A model generated the notes under the pieces. It was not told where the DNA came from. It made no database searches and saw only the letters and a list, made by a program, of their open reading frames with translations. From the NCBI GenBank assembly GCA_022601195.1, contig JAHZIX010000052.1, positions 62,001-126,000 of the forward strand: a DNA stretch of 64,000 nucleotides. Reading direction: 5' to 3'. Positions 17,407-25,920 of this stretch are shown piece after piece. The stretch comes from Deltaproteobacteria bacterium. Its GTDB lineage: Bacteria; Acidobacteriota; Thermoanaerobaculia; Multivoradales; JAHZIX01. Positions within the stretch are counted from its first letter, which is position 1, and every line of letters starts with the position of its first letter. A program made the translations under genes and the position numbers.

Positions 17407-18732
17407 CTAGTCGGCTTGGGGTGGGTCGAAGCGAACTAGCGGTTTTTTCCCCTCAGCTCTGAGGAACTCCGTGACCGACTTGGTGAGAGAAGCTGTTATC
17501 TGAGCAGCCTCAGCGGCCTTCACAAGGATAGAAAGTGCAGCGAGTGCCTCTTTTTCGGCACCGTTGTCCCTGAAGATCTGGTGAGCCTCTGTGGTAAGCC
17601 TCAGCACATCCTCGCCCGAATCGCTCTCCATGGAGAGAACAGCCAGCTCGAGGTTGATAAGTGCTACTGAAATCTCTAGGCCAACTTTCGAAAAGGCGGC
17701 CTGCACCTCTTCGTATACAGAGCGGGCGCCGTTAAATTTGCCCAAACCATGGAGAATGTTTGCCTCCAGCCATCTGAGCATGAGTAGACCTTTGGTGTCC
17801 CTCGCGTCTTCCCACATTTTCCGTAGAATTGGGAGACGAAGTTCAGCCTCCTCAAAATAGCCCGCTCGGGTGAGGCAACCCAATAGGAAATGCTGGCAGT
17901 GAGAATAGAGCCGCTGGTCCTTTTCGGGAGAGATCAAAGACTGAGCCTCGGTGAGATAAGAGACTGCTCCTTCGGTATTGCCACGGAGTTCTTCGACCAT
18001 TCCCAGCATTAGTTGGACTTTTCCGACCAAACTGGATTGACCGGTTGCCTCATAGAGTTTGGCTGCATGTCCTAGGACCTCTATCGCCTCCTCATACTGC
18101 CCCTGGTCTTTGCGAAGTGACCCCAACAGGTCAAGGAAGACAGCCCGCGAGAGCAGGGTCCCCGTTCCTTTCTGTAAATAGGCCTGAGCCCGCTCGAAAG
18201 CCCTATCGGCAAGATTGAGGTCTCCACGAACCCGCTGAGCATTCCCCAGATAAGCCCAAACTCGGGCATCCATGTCCTTGAGGAGCCTAGGGGTGTAGTA
18301 ATTCGGATCTAGAAGACTAGAAACCGCTACGGCAATCTGAGCCAACTCCAAACAACGATCAGAGGAGTTTCTAGCGGCCTCGACGGATTTCTTGGGCAGC
18401 AGAAAAGCCATCGCCCAAAAGCAATGCTCCTCCCCAATCCGGTCTGCCAATTCTTCTGTTGGTACGGCTTTGAGCTCTTCCCACATCTGGAGAGCTCGGT
18501 TGCGCTCATCGGCAACCACGGCAAGATCCGGATAACCGACTTCCTCTTGCCAGGATTCCAGGGTTGCGAGTCCTTGGTGACATTGGGGGCAGGATTCCAC
18601 CCAGGCAAGAATCTCTTCCACTGAGTGCTCGGACTCCACAAGAAGATCCTCGGCCCTCGGTGAAAGGCCCAGTCCAAGCAAGCCCGCAAGCTCAACGAGG
18701 TCTGGGCAGCGCTGTGGGTGACCACCCTTCAT
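17407..18732 (-). CDS. TPR protein with N-terminal Cys-containing domain
   Basis: 441 aa. The first 60 residues contain C9 and a CPQCH motif, resembling a divergent zinc-binding anti-sigma-like head, but without the classical HxxxCxxC spacing. From about residue 150 there are at least five TPR units (ARVWAYLGNAQRVRGDLNLADRAFERA, GQYEEAIEVLGHAAKLYEATGQ and others) like those of peptide-sensing or scaffold proteins. No helix-turn-helix or membrane helix is seen. AAGGGG precedes the ATG by seven bases. It converges with the small peptide gene 216 bp away. Its function is unknown; a cytosolic peptide or protein binding role is inferred. Confidence 0.72.
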   Translation of the reverse strand: MKGGHPQRCPDLVELAGLLGLGLSPRAEDLLVESEHSVEEILAWVESCPQCHQGLATLESWQEEVGYPDLAVVADERNRALQMWEELKAVPTEELADRIGEEHCFWAMAFLLPKKSVEAARNSSDRCLELAQIAVAVSSLLDPNYYTPRLLKDMDARVWAYLGNAQRVRGDLNLADRAFERAQAYLQKGTGTLLSRAVFLDLLGSLRKDQGQYEEAIEVLGHAAKLYEATGQSSLVGKVQLMLGMVEELRGNTEGAVSYLTEAQSLISPEKDQRLYSHCQHFLLGCLTRAGYFEEAELRLPILRKMWEDARDTKGLLMLRWLEANILHGLGKFNGARSVYEEVQAAFSKVGLEISVALINLELAVLSMESDSGEDVLRLTTEAHQIFRDNGAEKEALAALSILVKAAEAAQITASLTKSVTEFLRAEGKKPLVRFDPPQAD

Positions 18733-18834
18733 CTACCATCCCCTTTGTCGTCTTAGTTCCTGATCAGCCACTATCCTAACACCCGCCAAAAGGCATTTCA
18801 CAATTACAACAAGTGTTGATTGTACATAGCTCGA

Positions 18835-20895
18835 CTATGGAACATTGACTCTTAACTCCTCCAACCAAACTTCCGCTTCTGCATCACTAGGTGCTCGCCA
18901 GTCGCCTCTGGGGGACAAAGATCCGCCAGATCCTACCTTTGGTGCGTTGGGCATTGCAGACCGTTTGAATTGACTCGCCTTAAAAAATCGAAACAGAAAC
19001 ACCTCTAGCCATTTTCCTATCACCTTAATATCATAACTACGCTGCTCAGCCTTCGGCATGGTTTCGGGCCAATATCCCCGTTCGAGATCGCCCCAGGCCT
19101 GGTAAGCCAGAAAGGCAACCTTGCTCGGACGGAACCCGTAACGGCTGATGAAAAACAGATGAAAATCCTGCAATTCATAGGGTCCGATGACCGACTCGGT
19201 GCTTTGAATCGGTTGCTCCGAATCTTCTCCCGGTATTAGCTCTGGAGATATTTCTGTATCGACGATTGATTGCAATAATTTGCGAGTTTCCTGCGAAAAT
19301 CGAGCCGTCTCAATAATCCATCGAAGCAAATGCTGAATAAAAGTCTTCGCAACCGAGGCATTTACGTTGTAATGACTCATTTGGTCGCCGACGCCATAGG
19401 TGTTCCACCCCAAGGCCAACTCACTCAGATCCCCTGTACCAACCACCAGGGCACCATTTAGGTTCGCTAGACGGAAAAGATGGGAAGTTCTCTCCCCTGC
19501 CTGGACGTTCTCGAAGGTCACATCGTGAACGGCCTCTCCAGCGGCAAAGGGATGTCCAATGTCCTTCAACATCTGAAGGCACGAAGGGCGAATGTCTATT
19601 TCACTAGCACTCACCCCCAATGCCTTCATGAGGCCCCAGGCGTTGGAGTAGGTGCGGCTACCGGTAGCGAAGCCCGGCATGGTGTAGGCCAGTACATTGG
19701 ACCTTGGCAGACCGAGACGATCCATGGCACGTACCGCGACGATCAGGGCCTGAGTAGAGTCCAAACCTCCCGAAACCCCAATGACCACTTTCTTGATGGA
19801 TGCCGCCCGTAGGCGCTGAACCAATCCGTGCACCTGAATCTGGTAAGCCTCATAGCAGCGAGCCCCTCGCTGCTCGCTATCCCTAGGGACAAATGGAAAT
19901 CGCTCCACTTCCCTGCGTAGCCCACTAACCGCTGGCGGTAACGCGAAATCAAATTTGACCTTGCGCAGCGAACTAACCACATTCCTGTGCTGCTGGGCAC
20001 AATCGTGAAAACTGGTCAGACGCATCCGCTCCTGCACCAATCTCTCCAGATCGATGTCGGCGATGACCAACTGTCGGTGCTCAGAGAACCGTTCGGACTC
20101 GGCCAACAACTCCCCGTTCTCGTAGACCAAGGCTTGGCCGTCCCAAGCTAGATCGGTGGTCGACTCGCCGGAGCCAGCGGCAGAATAGAGGTACGCCGCT
20201 ACGCAACGCCCGGAATGGCCCGCCGCCAGAGTTTTCCGGTACGCAGCCTTGCCAATCGTGACATTGCTCGCGGAAAGATTGCAGAGCACTTTGGCCCCGG
20301 CCATGGCAGCGATGCTGCTCGGAGGAACGGGCACCCACAGGTCCTCACAGATCTCTACATGAAAAGCAAAGGGATCCATTTCACGGGCCTGAAAGATCAG
20401 GTCCGAGCCAAAGGGAACCTGCTGTCCCAGGAGCTCTACAGTTCCTTCCCGGGCATGGGTAGCCGGAGCGAACTGACGCCGCTCATAGAACTCTCGATAG
20501 TTGGGAAGGTAGCTCTTTGGAGCGACCCCCAGAATACCTCCCCGGTAGAGGACGACGGCGCAGTTGAAGAGTTTCCCTTCAAATCGAAGGGGCACACCGA
20601 CGATGATCACCGGAGAAAGATCCCGACTGGCTTCGGCAACCTCTCCCAGGGCCTCCCGACTGGCTTCGAGAAGAGCATCCTGGTGAAAGAGGTCTTCGTT
20701 GGTATATGCGGACAAGCCCAGCTCTGGAAACAATGCCAGGCCGACCCCATCCGCCGAGGCCTGCCGAGCAAGATCCACCGTCTGGGCGGCGTTGAACCGA
20801 GGGTCTGCGACCCGCACCTGGGGTACGCAAAGAGCAACGCGAAGAAATCCATGAGAATAGGCTGAGAAAAAATCCATTTCGGGCCATTTTGCCAT
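18835..20895 (-). CDS. nadE: Glutamine-dependent NAD+ synthetase
   Basis: 686 aa, the length of the two-domain enzyme. The N-terminal nitrilase-type glutaminase has the triad Glu in FPELGLSAYTNED, Lys in GVAPKSYLPNYREFYE and Cys in VEICEDLWVP. The C-terminal ligase has the PP-loop GVSGGLDST and later GTGDLSELALGWNTYGVGD. It amidates nicotinic acid adenine dinucleotide to NAD using ammonia channelled from glutamine. The first ATG at 20895 is very close to AGGAG; ATG 20877 is an alternative. It is divergent from kynureninase, whose pathway feeds NAD synthesis. Confidence 0.95.
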   Translation of the reverse strand: MAKWPEMDFFSAYSHGFLRVALCVPQVRVADPRFNAAQTVDLARQASADGVGLALFPELGLSAYTNEDLFHQDALLEASREALGEVAEASRDLSPVIIVGVPLRFEGKLFNCAVVLYRGGILGVAPKSYLPNYREFYERRQFAPATHAREGTVELLGQQVPFGSDLIFQAREMDPFAFHVEICEDLWVPVPPSSIAAMAGAKVLCNLSASNVTIGKAAYRKTLAAGHSGRCVAAYLYSAAGSGESTTDLAWDGQALVYENGELLAESERFSEHRQLVIADIDLERLVQERMRLTSFHDCAQQHRNVVSSLRKVKFDFALPPAVSGLRREVERFPFVPRDSEQRGARCYEAYQIQVHGLVQRLRAASIKKVVIGVSGGLDSTQALIVAVRAMDRLGLPRSNVLAYTMPGFATGSRTYSNAWGLMKALGVSASEIDIRPSCLQMLKDIGHPFAAGEAVHDVTFENVQAGERTSHLFRLANLNGALVVGTGDLSELALGWNTYGVGDQMSHYNVNASVAKTFIQHLLRWIIETARFSQETRKLLQSIVDTEISPELIPGEDSEQPIQSTESVIGPYELQDFHLFFISRYGFRPSKVAFLAYQAWGDLERGYWPETMPKAEQRSYDIKVIGKWLEVFLFRFFKASQFKRSAMPNAPKVGSGGSLSPRGDWRAPSDAEAEVWLEELRVNVP

Positions 20896-20951
20896 ACTCC
20901 TGAAGCTACCGACCGAGGCGAGTCCATCCCGAGCTGTGGCACCATAGGCTC

Positions 20952-22193
20952 ATGGCTCTTCTCTGCCCCGACGAGATCACCCAACTCGACTCAGCCGACC
21001 CATTGGCCTCCTTTCGAAACCGCTTCGCGTTGCCGGAAGGAATTGTCTATCTCGATGGCAACTCCTTGGGCCCTTTGCCCAGGGAAACCCCCCAGCGATT
21101 GCAGCAGGTGGTAGAGGACCAGTGGGGACGGGATCTCATTCGATCCTGGAATACCCACGGATGGATCGACCTGCCCAACCGGGTGGGAGCCAAGATCGCT
21201 CGACTCCTCGGAGCCTCCGAAGACGAAGTCATCGTGGCAGATTCCACTTCCGTCAACCTCTTCAAGCTCGCAGCTGCTGCTCTTCGAGAGATGCCCCACC
21301 GGCGAGTCATACTGACCGAGGCCTCCAACTTTCCAACGGACCTCTACATGCTCCAGGGTTTGGCCAATTTCCTTGGCGACGGTCACCAAGTGCGCCTGGT
21401 CCCTCCTCAGGACATTGAGAAAGCCCTGAGCGAGGAAGTCGCTCTGCTCTGCCTGAGCCAGGTCAATTTTCGTACCGGTGCGCTCCATGACGTAGCGTCC
21501 GTCACTCGAGCCGCTCACCGGCACGGCTGTCTCGTGCTCTGGGACCTGGCCCACAGCGCCGGAGCTCTCCCGGTAGAGCTCACGGCCTGGAAGGTCGACC
21601 TAGCGGTCGGCTGTGGCTACAAATTTCTCAACGGGGGGCCCGGTGCCCCTTCTTTTGCCTATGTGAGGCGAGAGCTGCAGGACAGATTGGAGCAGCCCCT
21701 CCAAGGCTGGCTCGGACATCGTGCCCCTTTCGCCTTTGAGCCCACCTACCGACCCGCTCCAGGAATTCAGCGCATCCTCTGCGGCACCCCTCCCATCCTG
21801 AGCCTGGTGGCCCTGGAGTCCGGAGTCGACCTCCTACTGGAGGCTGATTTGACGGAGATTCGGGCCAAGTCCATGGCCATGGGTGATTTTTTCATCCGCC
21901 TAGTGAAACAGCGCTGCGGAGACCTCGCCCCCGGCCTCGCAAGTCCCTCGGAGGCATCTCACCGAGGTAGCCAGATCTCCCTGCGGCATCCCCAGGCCTT
22001 CGCCATTTGCCAAGCCTGGATCGCCCGGGGGGTCATCGCAGATTTTCGTGCTCCAGACATCCTCCGCTGCGGCCTGGCTCCCCTCTACCTGAGCTTCGGC
22101 GATCTGTGGCGAGCATCGCAGCTCCTTGGCGAGATTCTCGAAAGCGAAGCCTGGAATCGTCCCGCCTTTTTTCGCCGATCTTCCGTGACCTGA
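20952..22193 (+). CDS. kynU: Kynureninase
   Basis: 413 aa, normal length. Conserved blocks are YLDGNSLGPLP, SWNTHGWIDLP, the PLP-phosphate region ADSTSVNLFK, and the PLP lysine in GCGYKFLNGGPGAP. The product cleaves kynurenine and 3-hydroxykynurenine to anthranilates plus alanine in tryptophan breakdown; 3-hydroxyanthranilate can lead to quinolinate and NAD. The other kyn genes are not in this window. It faces nadE with only 56 bp between the starts, which suggests a shared control region. Confidence 0.95.
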   Translation: MALLCPDEITQLDSADPLASFRNRFALPEGIVYLDGNSLGPLPRETPQRLQQVVEDQWGRDLIRSWNTHGWIDLPNRVGAKIARLLGASEDEVIVADSTSVNLFKLAAAALREMPHRRVILTEASNFPTDLYMLQGLANFLGDGHQVRLVPPQDIEKALSEEVALLCLSQVNFRTGALHDVASVTRAAHRHGCLVLWDLAHSAGALPVELTAWKVDLAVGCGYKFLNGGPGAPSFAYVRRELQDRLEQPLQGWLGHRAPFAFEPTYRPAPGIQRILCGTPPILSLVALESGVDLLLEADLTEIRAKSMAMGDFFIRLVKQRCGDLAPGLASPSEASHRGSQISLRHPQAFAICQAWIARGVIADFRAPDILRCGLAPLYLSFGDLWRASQLLGEILESEAWNRPAFFRRSSVT

Positions 22194-22244
22194 AGACGAG
22201 AGTTCCCACCTCCCCCTCCCCAGCTCTACGACCCACTGTCCTTT

Positions 22245-22274
22245 GACACCGGAGGTCTAGGTAAATCCGGTGTC
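22245..22274 (+). terminator. Hairpin after kynU
   Basis: GACACCGG (22245-22252) pairs perfectly with CCGGTGTC (22267-22274) around a 14-nt loop, 51 bases after the kynU stop. There is no U-tract, so it may be a Rho-type end or an mRNA-stabilising stem. Confidence 0.4.
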
Positions 22275-22377
22275 GCAGTAGATGGCCGGAGAGAAGTTCG
22301 GGCTAGAATAATCTTCGCAGGGCGCCGAGTGTCGGCGACTCACCAGAACCCAAGCCAGCGAAAGGACCAGCCAACCG

Positions 22378-23616
22378 ATGCGTATCTACGCTTTCAAAGG
22401 GACCCGTTTCGTCACCGACTCGGCCAATGCCGGAAAACTGGCGGCTCCCCCCTTCGACCAGATCGATCCCACCTTGCGAGACCGCCTATACGGCGAGTCC
22501 CCTCATCAATTCGCCCGGCTCACTCGACCGGTCGCACCCGACGATGGCGACATCTACCTTCAAGCAAGTTCGGTTCACAGTGCCTGGCTGAGCCAAGGAG
22601 TGATCGCTTCTGACTCGGAGCCATCCCTCTACCCCTACTCCATCGAACTGCCCGACAAGAGTTTTCGCCTCGGACTCTGTACCTTGGTGGGAGTGGAAGA
22701 TCCTTCCTCCGGGATCATTCGACCTCACGAGCAGACCTTGGACAAGCCATTTGCAGATCGCCTCAACCTGGTTCGTGCTACGGGAGTGGATCTGGAACCG
22801 GTGATGTTTCTCAGCGATGACCCAGGGACCCTCGAGGAACTTCTTCGCGCTGACATGAGGAGCCAAGCGCCCCTCGTAGAGCACCTAGATCTCAGAGGAA
22901 ACACCCACCGCCTGTACCGGGTCGCTGGAGCCGACCGCATCGCTCAGTACCGCGAGGTACTCGGTTCTTGCTCCGCTGCCATCGCTGATGGCCACCACCG
23001 TTACAAGGTGGGGCGGACCCACGCGGAGCAGACCGGTGCCAAACCGGGAACTGCGGCGGGAGCCAAGATGGCTGTGATCTTCAGCCTCGCTTCCGAGAAT
23101 CTGGTGATCGATCCCATTCACCGAGGCTTCGAGAAAATGCTGGACCTGACCCCGCTCCGCTCCTTGACGGCTTCCCAGCAGACTCTGACTGCCAGTAGTG
23201 GTGAAGAGGTCGCTAGAGCTGTCGCTGCGGCGCCTGGGCCCGCTCTAGCGGTTGCTCTTCGAGGCGGTGAAACAGAAATCTGGAACTTGGATCCGGCCCG
23301 CATGCCCACCGGTACACCACCGGGATCGGACCGCCTAGCAGTGATTCACCTACATCAGGTTCTCCTACCAGCGGTCGGCTTCGAACCGGCGAATTACCTG
23401 GATGGAACGGTCAGCTACCGCTCTGACCCAACGGTCCTCTGGCGCGAGGTCCAGGCCGGGGAGCTGGCGCTAGGAGTCTTTCTACCGCCGATGACCGCGG
23501 AGCTCTTTGGGCAAGCGATCTCCAAGGGAGATCTTCTCCCAGCCAAATCCACCCGATTCCTCCCCAAATTGGCTTCTGGCATGGTTTGGTCGAGGCACGA
23601 TACGGAGGTCAGCTAA
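22378..23616 (+). CDS. DUF1015 family protein
   Basis: 412 aa, full length. DUF1015 blocks are present: AAPPFDQIDPTLRDRLY near the start, YPYSIEL, then AIADGHHRYKVGRTHAEQ in the middle. The middle block is the signature of the family. Members often sit near amino-acid or NAD metabolism genes and their function is unknown. It follows kynU by 184 bp and may have its own promoter. Confidence 0.9.
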   Translation: MRIYAFKGTRFVTDSANAGKLAAPPFDQIDPTLRDRLYGESPHQFARLTRPVAPDDGDIYLQASSVHSAWLSQGVIASDSEPSLYPYSIELPDKSFRLGLCTLVGVEDPSSGIIRPHEQTLDKPFADRLNLVRATGVDLEPVMFLSDDPGTLEELLRADMRSQAPLVEHLDLRGNTHRLYRVAGADRIAQYREVLGSCSAAIADGHHRYKVGRTHAEQTGAKPGTAAGAKMAVIFSLASENLVIDPIHRGFEKMLDLTPLRSLTASQQTLTASSGEEVARAVAAAPGPALAVALRGGETEIWNLDPARMPTGTPPGSDRLAVIHLHQVLLPAVGFEPANYLDGTVSYRSDPTVLWREVQAGELALGVFLPPMTAELFGQAISKGDLLPAKSTRFLPKLASGMVWSRHDTEVS

Positions 23617-23661
23617 CTCGGCATTCCGCGAGAGACCATTTTGCATCGACTGGCAGGAAAC

Positions 23662-24723
23662 CTATCCACCGACGCGGGCGGCCGGCAACCCTACCCCGGG
23701 AGCGGGACGCTCGCGCAGTGCTTCTCGGCGAAATCGAAACAACTCTGCCGGCCGGCCTCCGGTGTGAGGCTCGAGGCGACCCGTGCCTTCCACGAGCCCG
23801 CCTTTGTCCACCAGACGGCGGAAATTCTGCTTATGAAGCCGCACTCCGGATAGTGCTTCTACAACTCGCTGCAACTGGAACAGAGTAAAAGTCGGGGGAA
23901 GGAGCTCGAAGACCACGGGGCGGTATTTCAATTTGCCCCGTAGGCGACCGAGGGCCGTCGCCAAGATCCGGCGGTGGTCGAAGGCCATCGGTTCCCCTAG
24001 AGGAAGAGCCTGCTGGGCCCTCAGAGAGGCGGCTATCAAGGAGTCGTCCCGCAGGGCCTCCTCGACCATCCCCGCCTCATAGAGAAGCTCATAGCGCTCC
24101 AAAACCCTTTCTTCGTCCCACAGGACCCCTCCATATCCAAAGGCGATCTCGCAGCGCTCCCGCCGGAGCCGCTGCAAGCCCAAGCTTTCAGAAGCATCGA
24201 TCCACCTCTCTAACCCAGGACCGATGGCGTCGGCCAGTAGAGAAGGTCGGCCCTCTCGCCAGTCCTCCCAAGGTAGGAAGCGGTATCCGTCCTGCCAACG
24301 GGCTGGGCTATCACCGGTAGGTTCCGCTTCGCGGACCAGCGCCAGGTAGGCGACGGAAATCACTCTCTGCCGGCTCAGATCACTCTGGAGCCCGCCCTCG
24401 GACCCGTCAGGGTTCTCCATTCCCGGAGCGCCCACTCCGAGGCCTCTATTTCGATCACCAAAGGTATAGAGCTGCTCGACATACCCTAGACCGAGTCCGG
24501 TCTGCTCTCGAACCCAACCCCTTAGCTCCAACTCGAGGGTCCGCCCTCCGCCGGGGTCCAATGGGCCCGATGCCAAGGCATCGAGGGGAGCTCTAGCCTG
24601 GGCCCCGGAGGTCGGTTCGATAGATTCACCGGGAAGCTGTACGGTGAGGATCCGAGGTACTTCCTTCGTGACGGCGACGATCACCGCGTGAAGGTCGATG
24701 GCGACGGTTTTCGGCAAGCTCAT
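23662..24723 (-). CDS. NrtR-like regulator: degenerate NUDIX domain plus winged helix
   Basis: About 353 aa from ATG 24723, which overlaps the lipB stop by ATGA; the open frame to 24975 lies inside lipB and is not used. The N-terminal half begins AIDLHAVIVAVTKEVPRIL like NrtR NUDIX domains. The box is degenerate (LELELRGWVREQTGL) and lacks the catalytic glutamates, as expected of an effector-binding domain. The C-terminal third, PVVFELLPPTFTLFQLQRVVEAL...KQNFRRLVDKGGLVEGTG, is the NrtR-type winged helix. NrtR proteins repress NAD genes and release DNA on ADP-ribose binding. With nadE and kynU within 4 kb, local control is plausible. It is longer than standard NrtR (about 230 aa). Confidence 0.78.
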   Translation of the reverse strand: MSLPKTVAIDLHAVIVAVTKEVPRILTVQLPGESIEPTSGAQARAPLDALASGPLDPGGGRTLELELRGWVREQTGLGLGYVEQLYTFGDRNRGLGVGAPGMENPDGSEGGLQSDLSRQRVISVAYLALVREAEPTGDSPARWQDGYRFLPWEDWREGRPSLLADAIGPGLERWIDASESLGLQRLRRERCEIAFGYGGVLWDEERVLERYELLYEAGMVEEALRDDSLIAASLRAQQALPLGEPMAFDHRRILATALGRLRGKLKYRPVVFELLPPTFTLFQLQRVVEALSGVRLHKQNFRRLVDKGGLVEGTGRLEPHTGGRPAELFRFRREALRERPAPGVGLPAARVGG

Positions 24724-25445
24724 GAAGTCGCCACCGGAGAAGCGGCGCTCGGTGAAATGGGTACCAAGGGCACCTGACTCCGCACCAGGCGGCGTCCGAA
24801 GACTCGGCCAAAGTACCCTGCGCACACCGCTGCGACATCGGACAAGGGTGGACAGGTACTCGAGAGCGCTGCCATAGAAGTCATTTTCACGGAGGGTAGC
24901 CCACAAGCCACGATGCCAGAAAACTGCCCCAGATCCGTAGAGACATTCAAGGCAAAGCCGTGGGTGGTAATCCAACGGCTCAAATGGACTCCGATGGAAG
25001 CGATCTTCTCCTCACCGACCCAGACGCCAATATTCTCCTGTCCTTCTCGCACCCGAGCAACGATTCCAAAATCTGCCAGCGTGAGAATCAGAATCTCTTG
25101 GAGATCCCGCACGTAACGCCGAATGTCTCTGCGGTCGGGGCTGAGATTGAGAATCGGGTAGCCCACCAGCTGGCCTGGCCCATGGTAGGTGACCTGGCCA
25201 CCTCGATCGCACTCATGGACATCGATCCCACAAGCCTCTAAGGCTGAGTCGGAAAGCAGGATGTCACTACGATCAGCGTTGCGGCCGAGAGTGTAGACGT
25301 GGGGGTGGGAAAGCAGCAGCAGGTGCTCTTGCCCCTCTCCGTGACGAAGGGCCTGGCGTAGGTGGCGCTGGAGGGACTCCGCCTCCCCATAGGGAAGAGA
25401 AGGAAAGTAGTCCCAATGGAGGGCTCGCTGGTTCGACGCATCCAT
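24720..25445 (-). CDS. lipB: Octanoyl-(acyl-carrier-protein) transferase
   Basis: 241 aa. LipB signatures RGGQVTYHGPGQLVGYPIL, the lysine in EEKIASIGVHL and the catalytic cysteine in GIVACGLP are all present. It moves octanoate from ACP to lipoyl domains, the first step of lipoate assembly. The lipoyl-bearing E2 subunit gene lies directly upstream on the same strand, separated by two terminator-like repeats. LipA is not in the window. Coupled to the NrtR-like gene by a 4-bp overlap. Confidence 0.93.
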   Translation of the reverse strand: MDASNQRALHWDYFPSLPYGEAESLQRHLRQALRHGEGQEHLLLLSHPHVYTLGRNADRSDILLSDSALEACGIDVHECDRGGQVTYHGPGQLVGYPILNLSPDRRDIRRYVRDLQEILILTLADFGIVARVREGQENIGVWVGEEKIASIGVHLSRWITTHGFALNVSTDLGQFSGIVACGLPSVKMTSMAALSSTCPPLSDVAAVCAGYFGRVFGRRLVRSQVPLVPISPSAASPVATS

Positions 25446-25507
25446 GGCCCGATTCTATCGAATCGGCAACTTCATGCCTCTTACCCGAAGATCAAGAAAT
25501 TGATTTT

Positions 25508-25527
25508 CTTTTTTTGGCCAAAAAAAG
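25508..25527. repeat. Perfect 20-bp palindrome
   Basis: CTTTTTTTGGCCAAAAAAAG reads the same on both strands. Its A-run supplies the U-tract of the copy-A terminator on the minus strand. On the plus strand it can form a weak stem by itself. Confidence 0.8.
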
Positions 25528-25594
25528 AGCGGAAACCCGAGAACGGGCCCGCACATACCAAGGGTCCACTTACGCAATAAATAGTGCGCTCGCC
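25520..25594 (-). repeat. Direct repeat copy A (about 75 bp) with intrinsic terminator
   Basis: Nearly identical to 25760-25835. On the minus strand it reads a hairpin GCGCACTATT...TTGCG, a spacer, then a terminator: CCGC/GCGG enclosing CCCG/CGGG (25529-25552) followed by TCTTTTTTT (25520-25528). The differences from copy B are a few substitutions and indels in the stem and loop. It lies 75 bp upstream of lipB, so it would separate lipB from the upstream operon. Confidence 0.75.
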
Positions 25595-25759
25595 CGGCGC
25601 TACCGGGACAGCTACCGCCAGAGAAGTTGTCTTTCTTTCTAAAAACGACCCAGAAAGTTCTGTCCCCGCAGTTGGAGACACGGAGAGCCACACCGTATGG
25701 CCGAGGGAAGGTACGAGAAAGGGAAAAGGGGAATTTGCTGAAGCCAATGATCAGTAGAC

Positions 25760-25835
25760 AAAAAAAGAGCGGGATCCCGAGGAACGGGCCCGCACATACC
25801 AAGGGTCCACTTACGCAATGAATAGTGCGTTCGCC
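25760..25835 (-). repeat. Direct repeat copy B (about 75 bp) with intrinsic terminator
   Basis: Second copy of the element at 25520-25594, same orientation. On the minus strand ACGCA-CTATTCAT-TGCGT forms one hairpin. The terminator is GCGGG/CCCGC (25789-25793 with 25769-25773) enclosing CCCG/CGGG (25785-25788 with 25776-25779), then TCTTTTTTT to 25760. It is 85 bp past the E2 stop and is a convincing end for the E3-E2 transcript. Confidence 0.82.
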
Positions 25836-25920
25836 AGCAAAAAGCGTGACACCATCCTCATTCTTACCGCCTCTGGCAAGCTCCCCCACCGCGCGATGAT
25901 GTATCCCTCACCATAGACCC

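Larger units (their letters stand above)
25446..25920. other. 475-bp gap holding the duplicated terminator element
   Basis: Apart from the two repeat copies and the palindrome, the middle section (25595-25759) contains GACCCAGAAAGTTCTGTCCC and is otherwise unremarkable. The short open frames that cross the repeats are low-complexity and appear only because the repeat lacks stops. I see no real gene. Confidence 0.6.

Noticed and set aside
25455..25889. Proteins encoded by open frames crossing the 75-bp repeats
   Set aside because: The shared peptide arises only because the repeat has no stop in that frame; no start context or domain.
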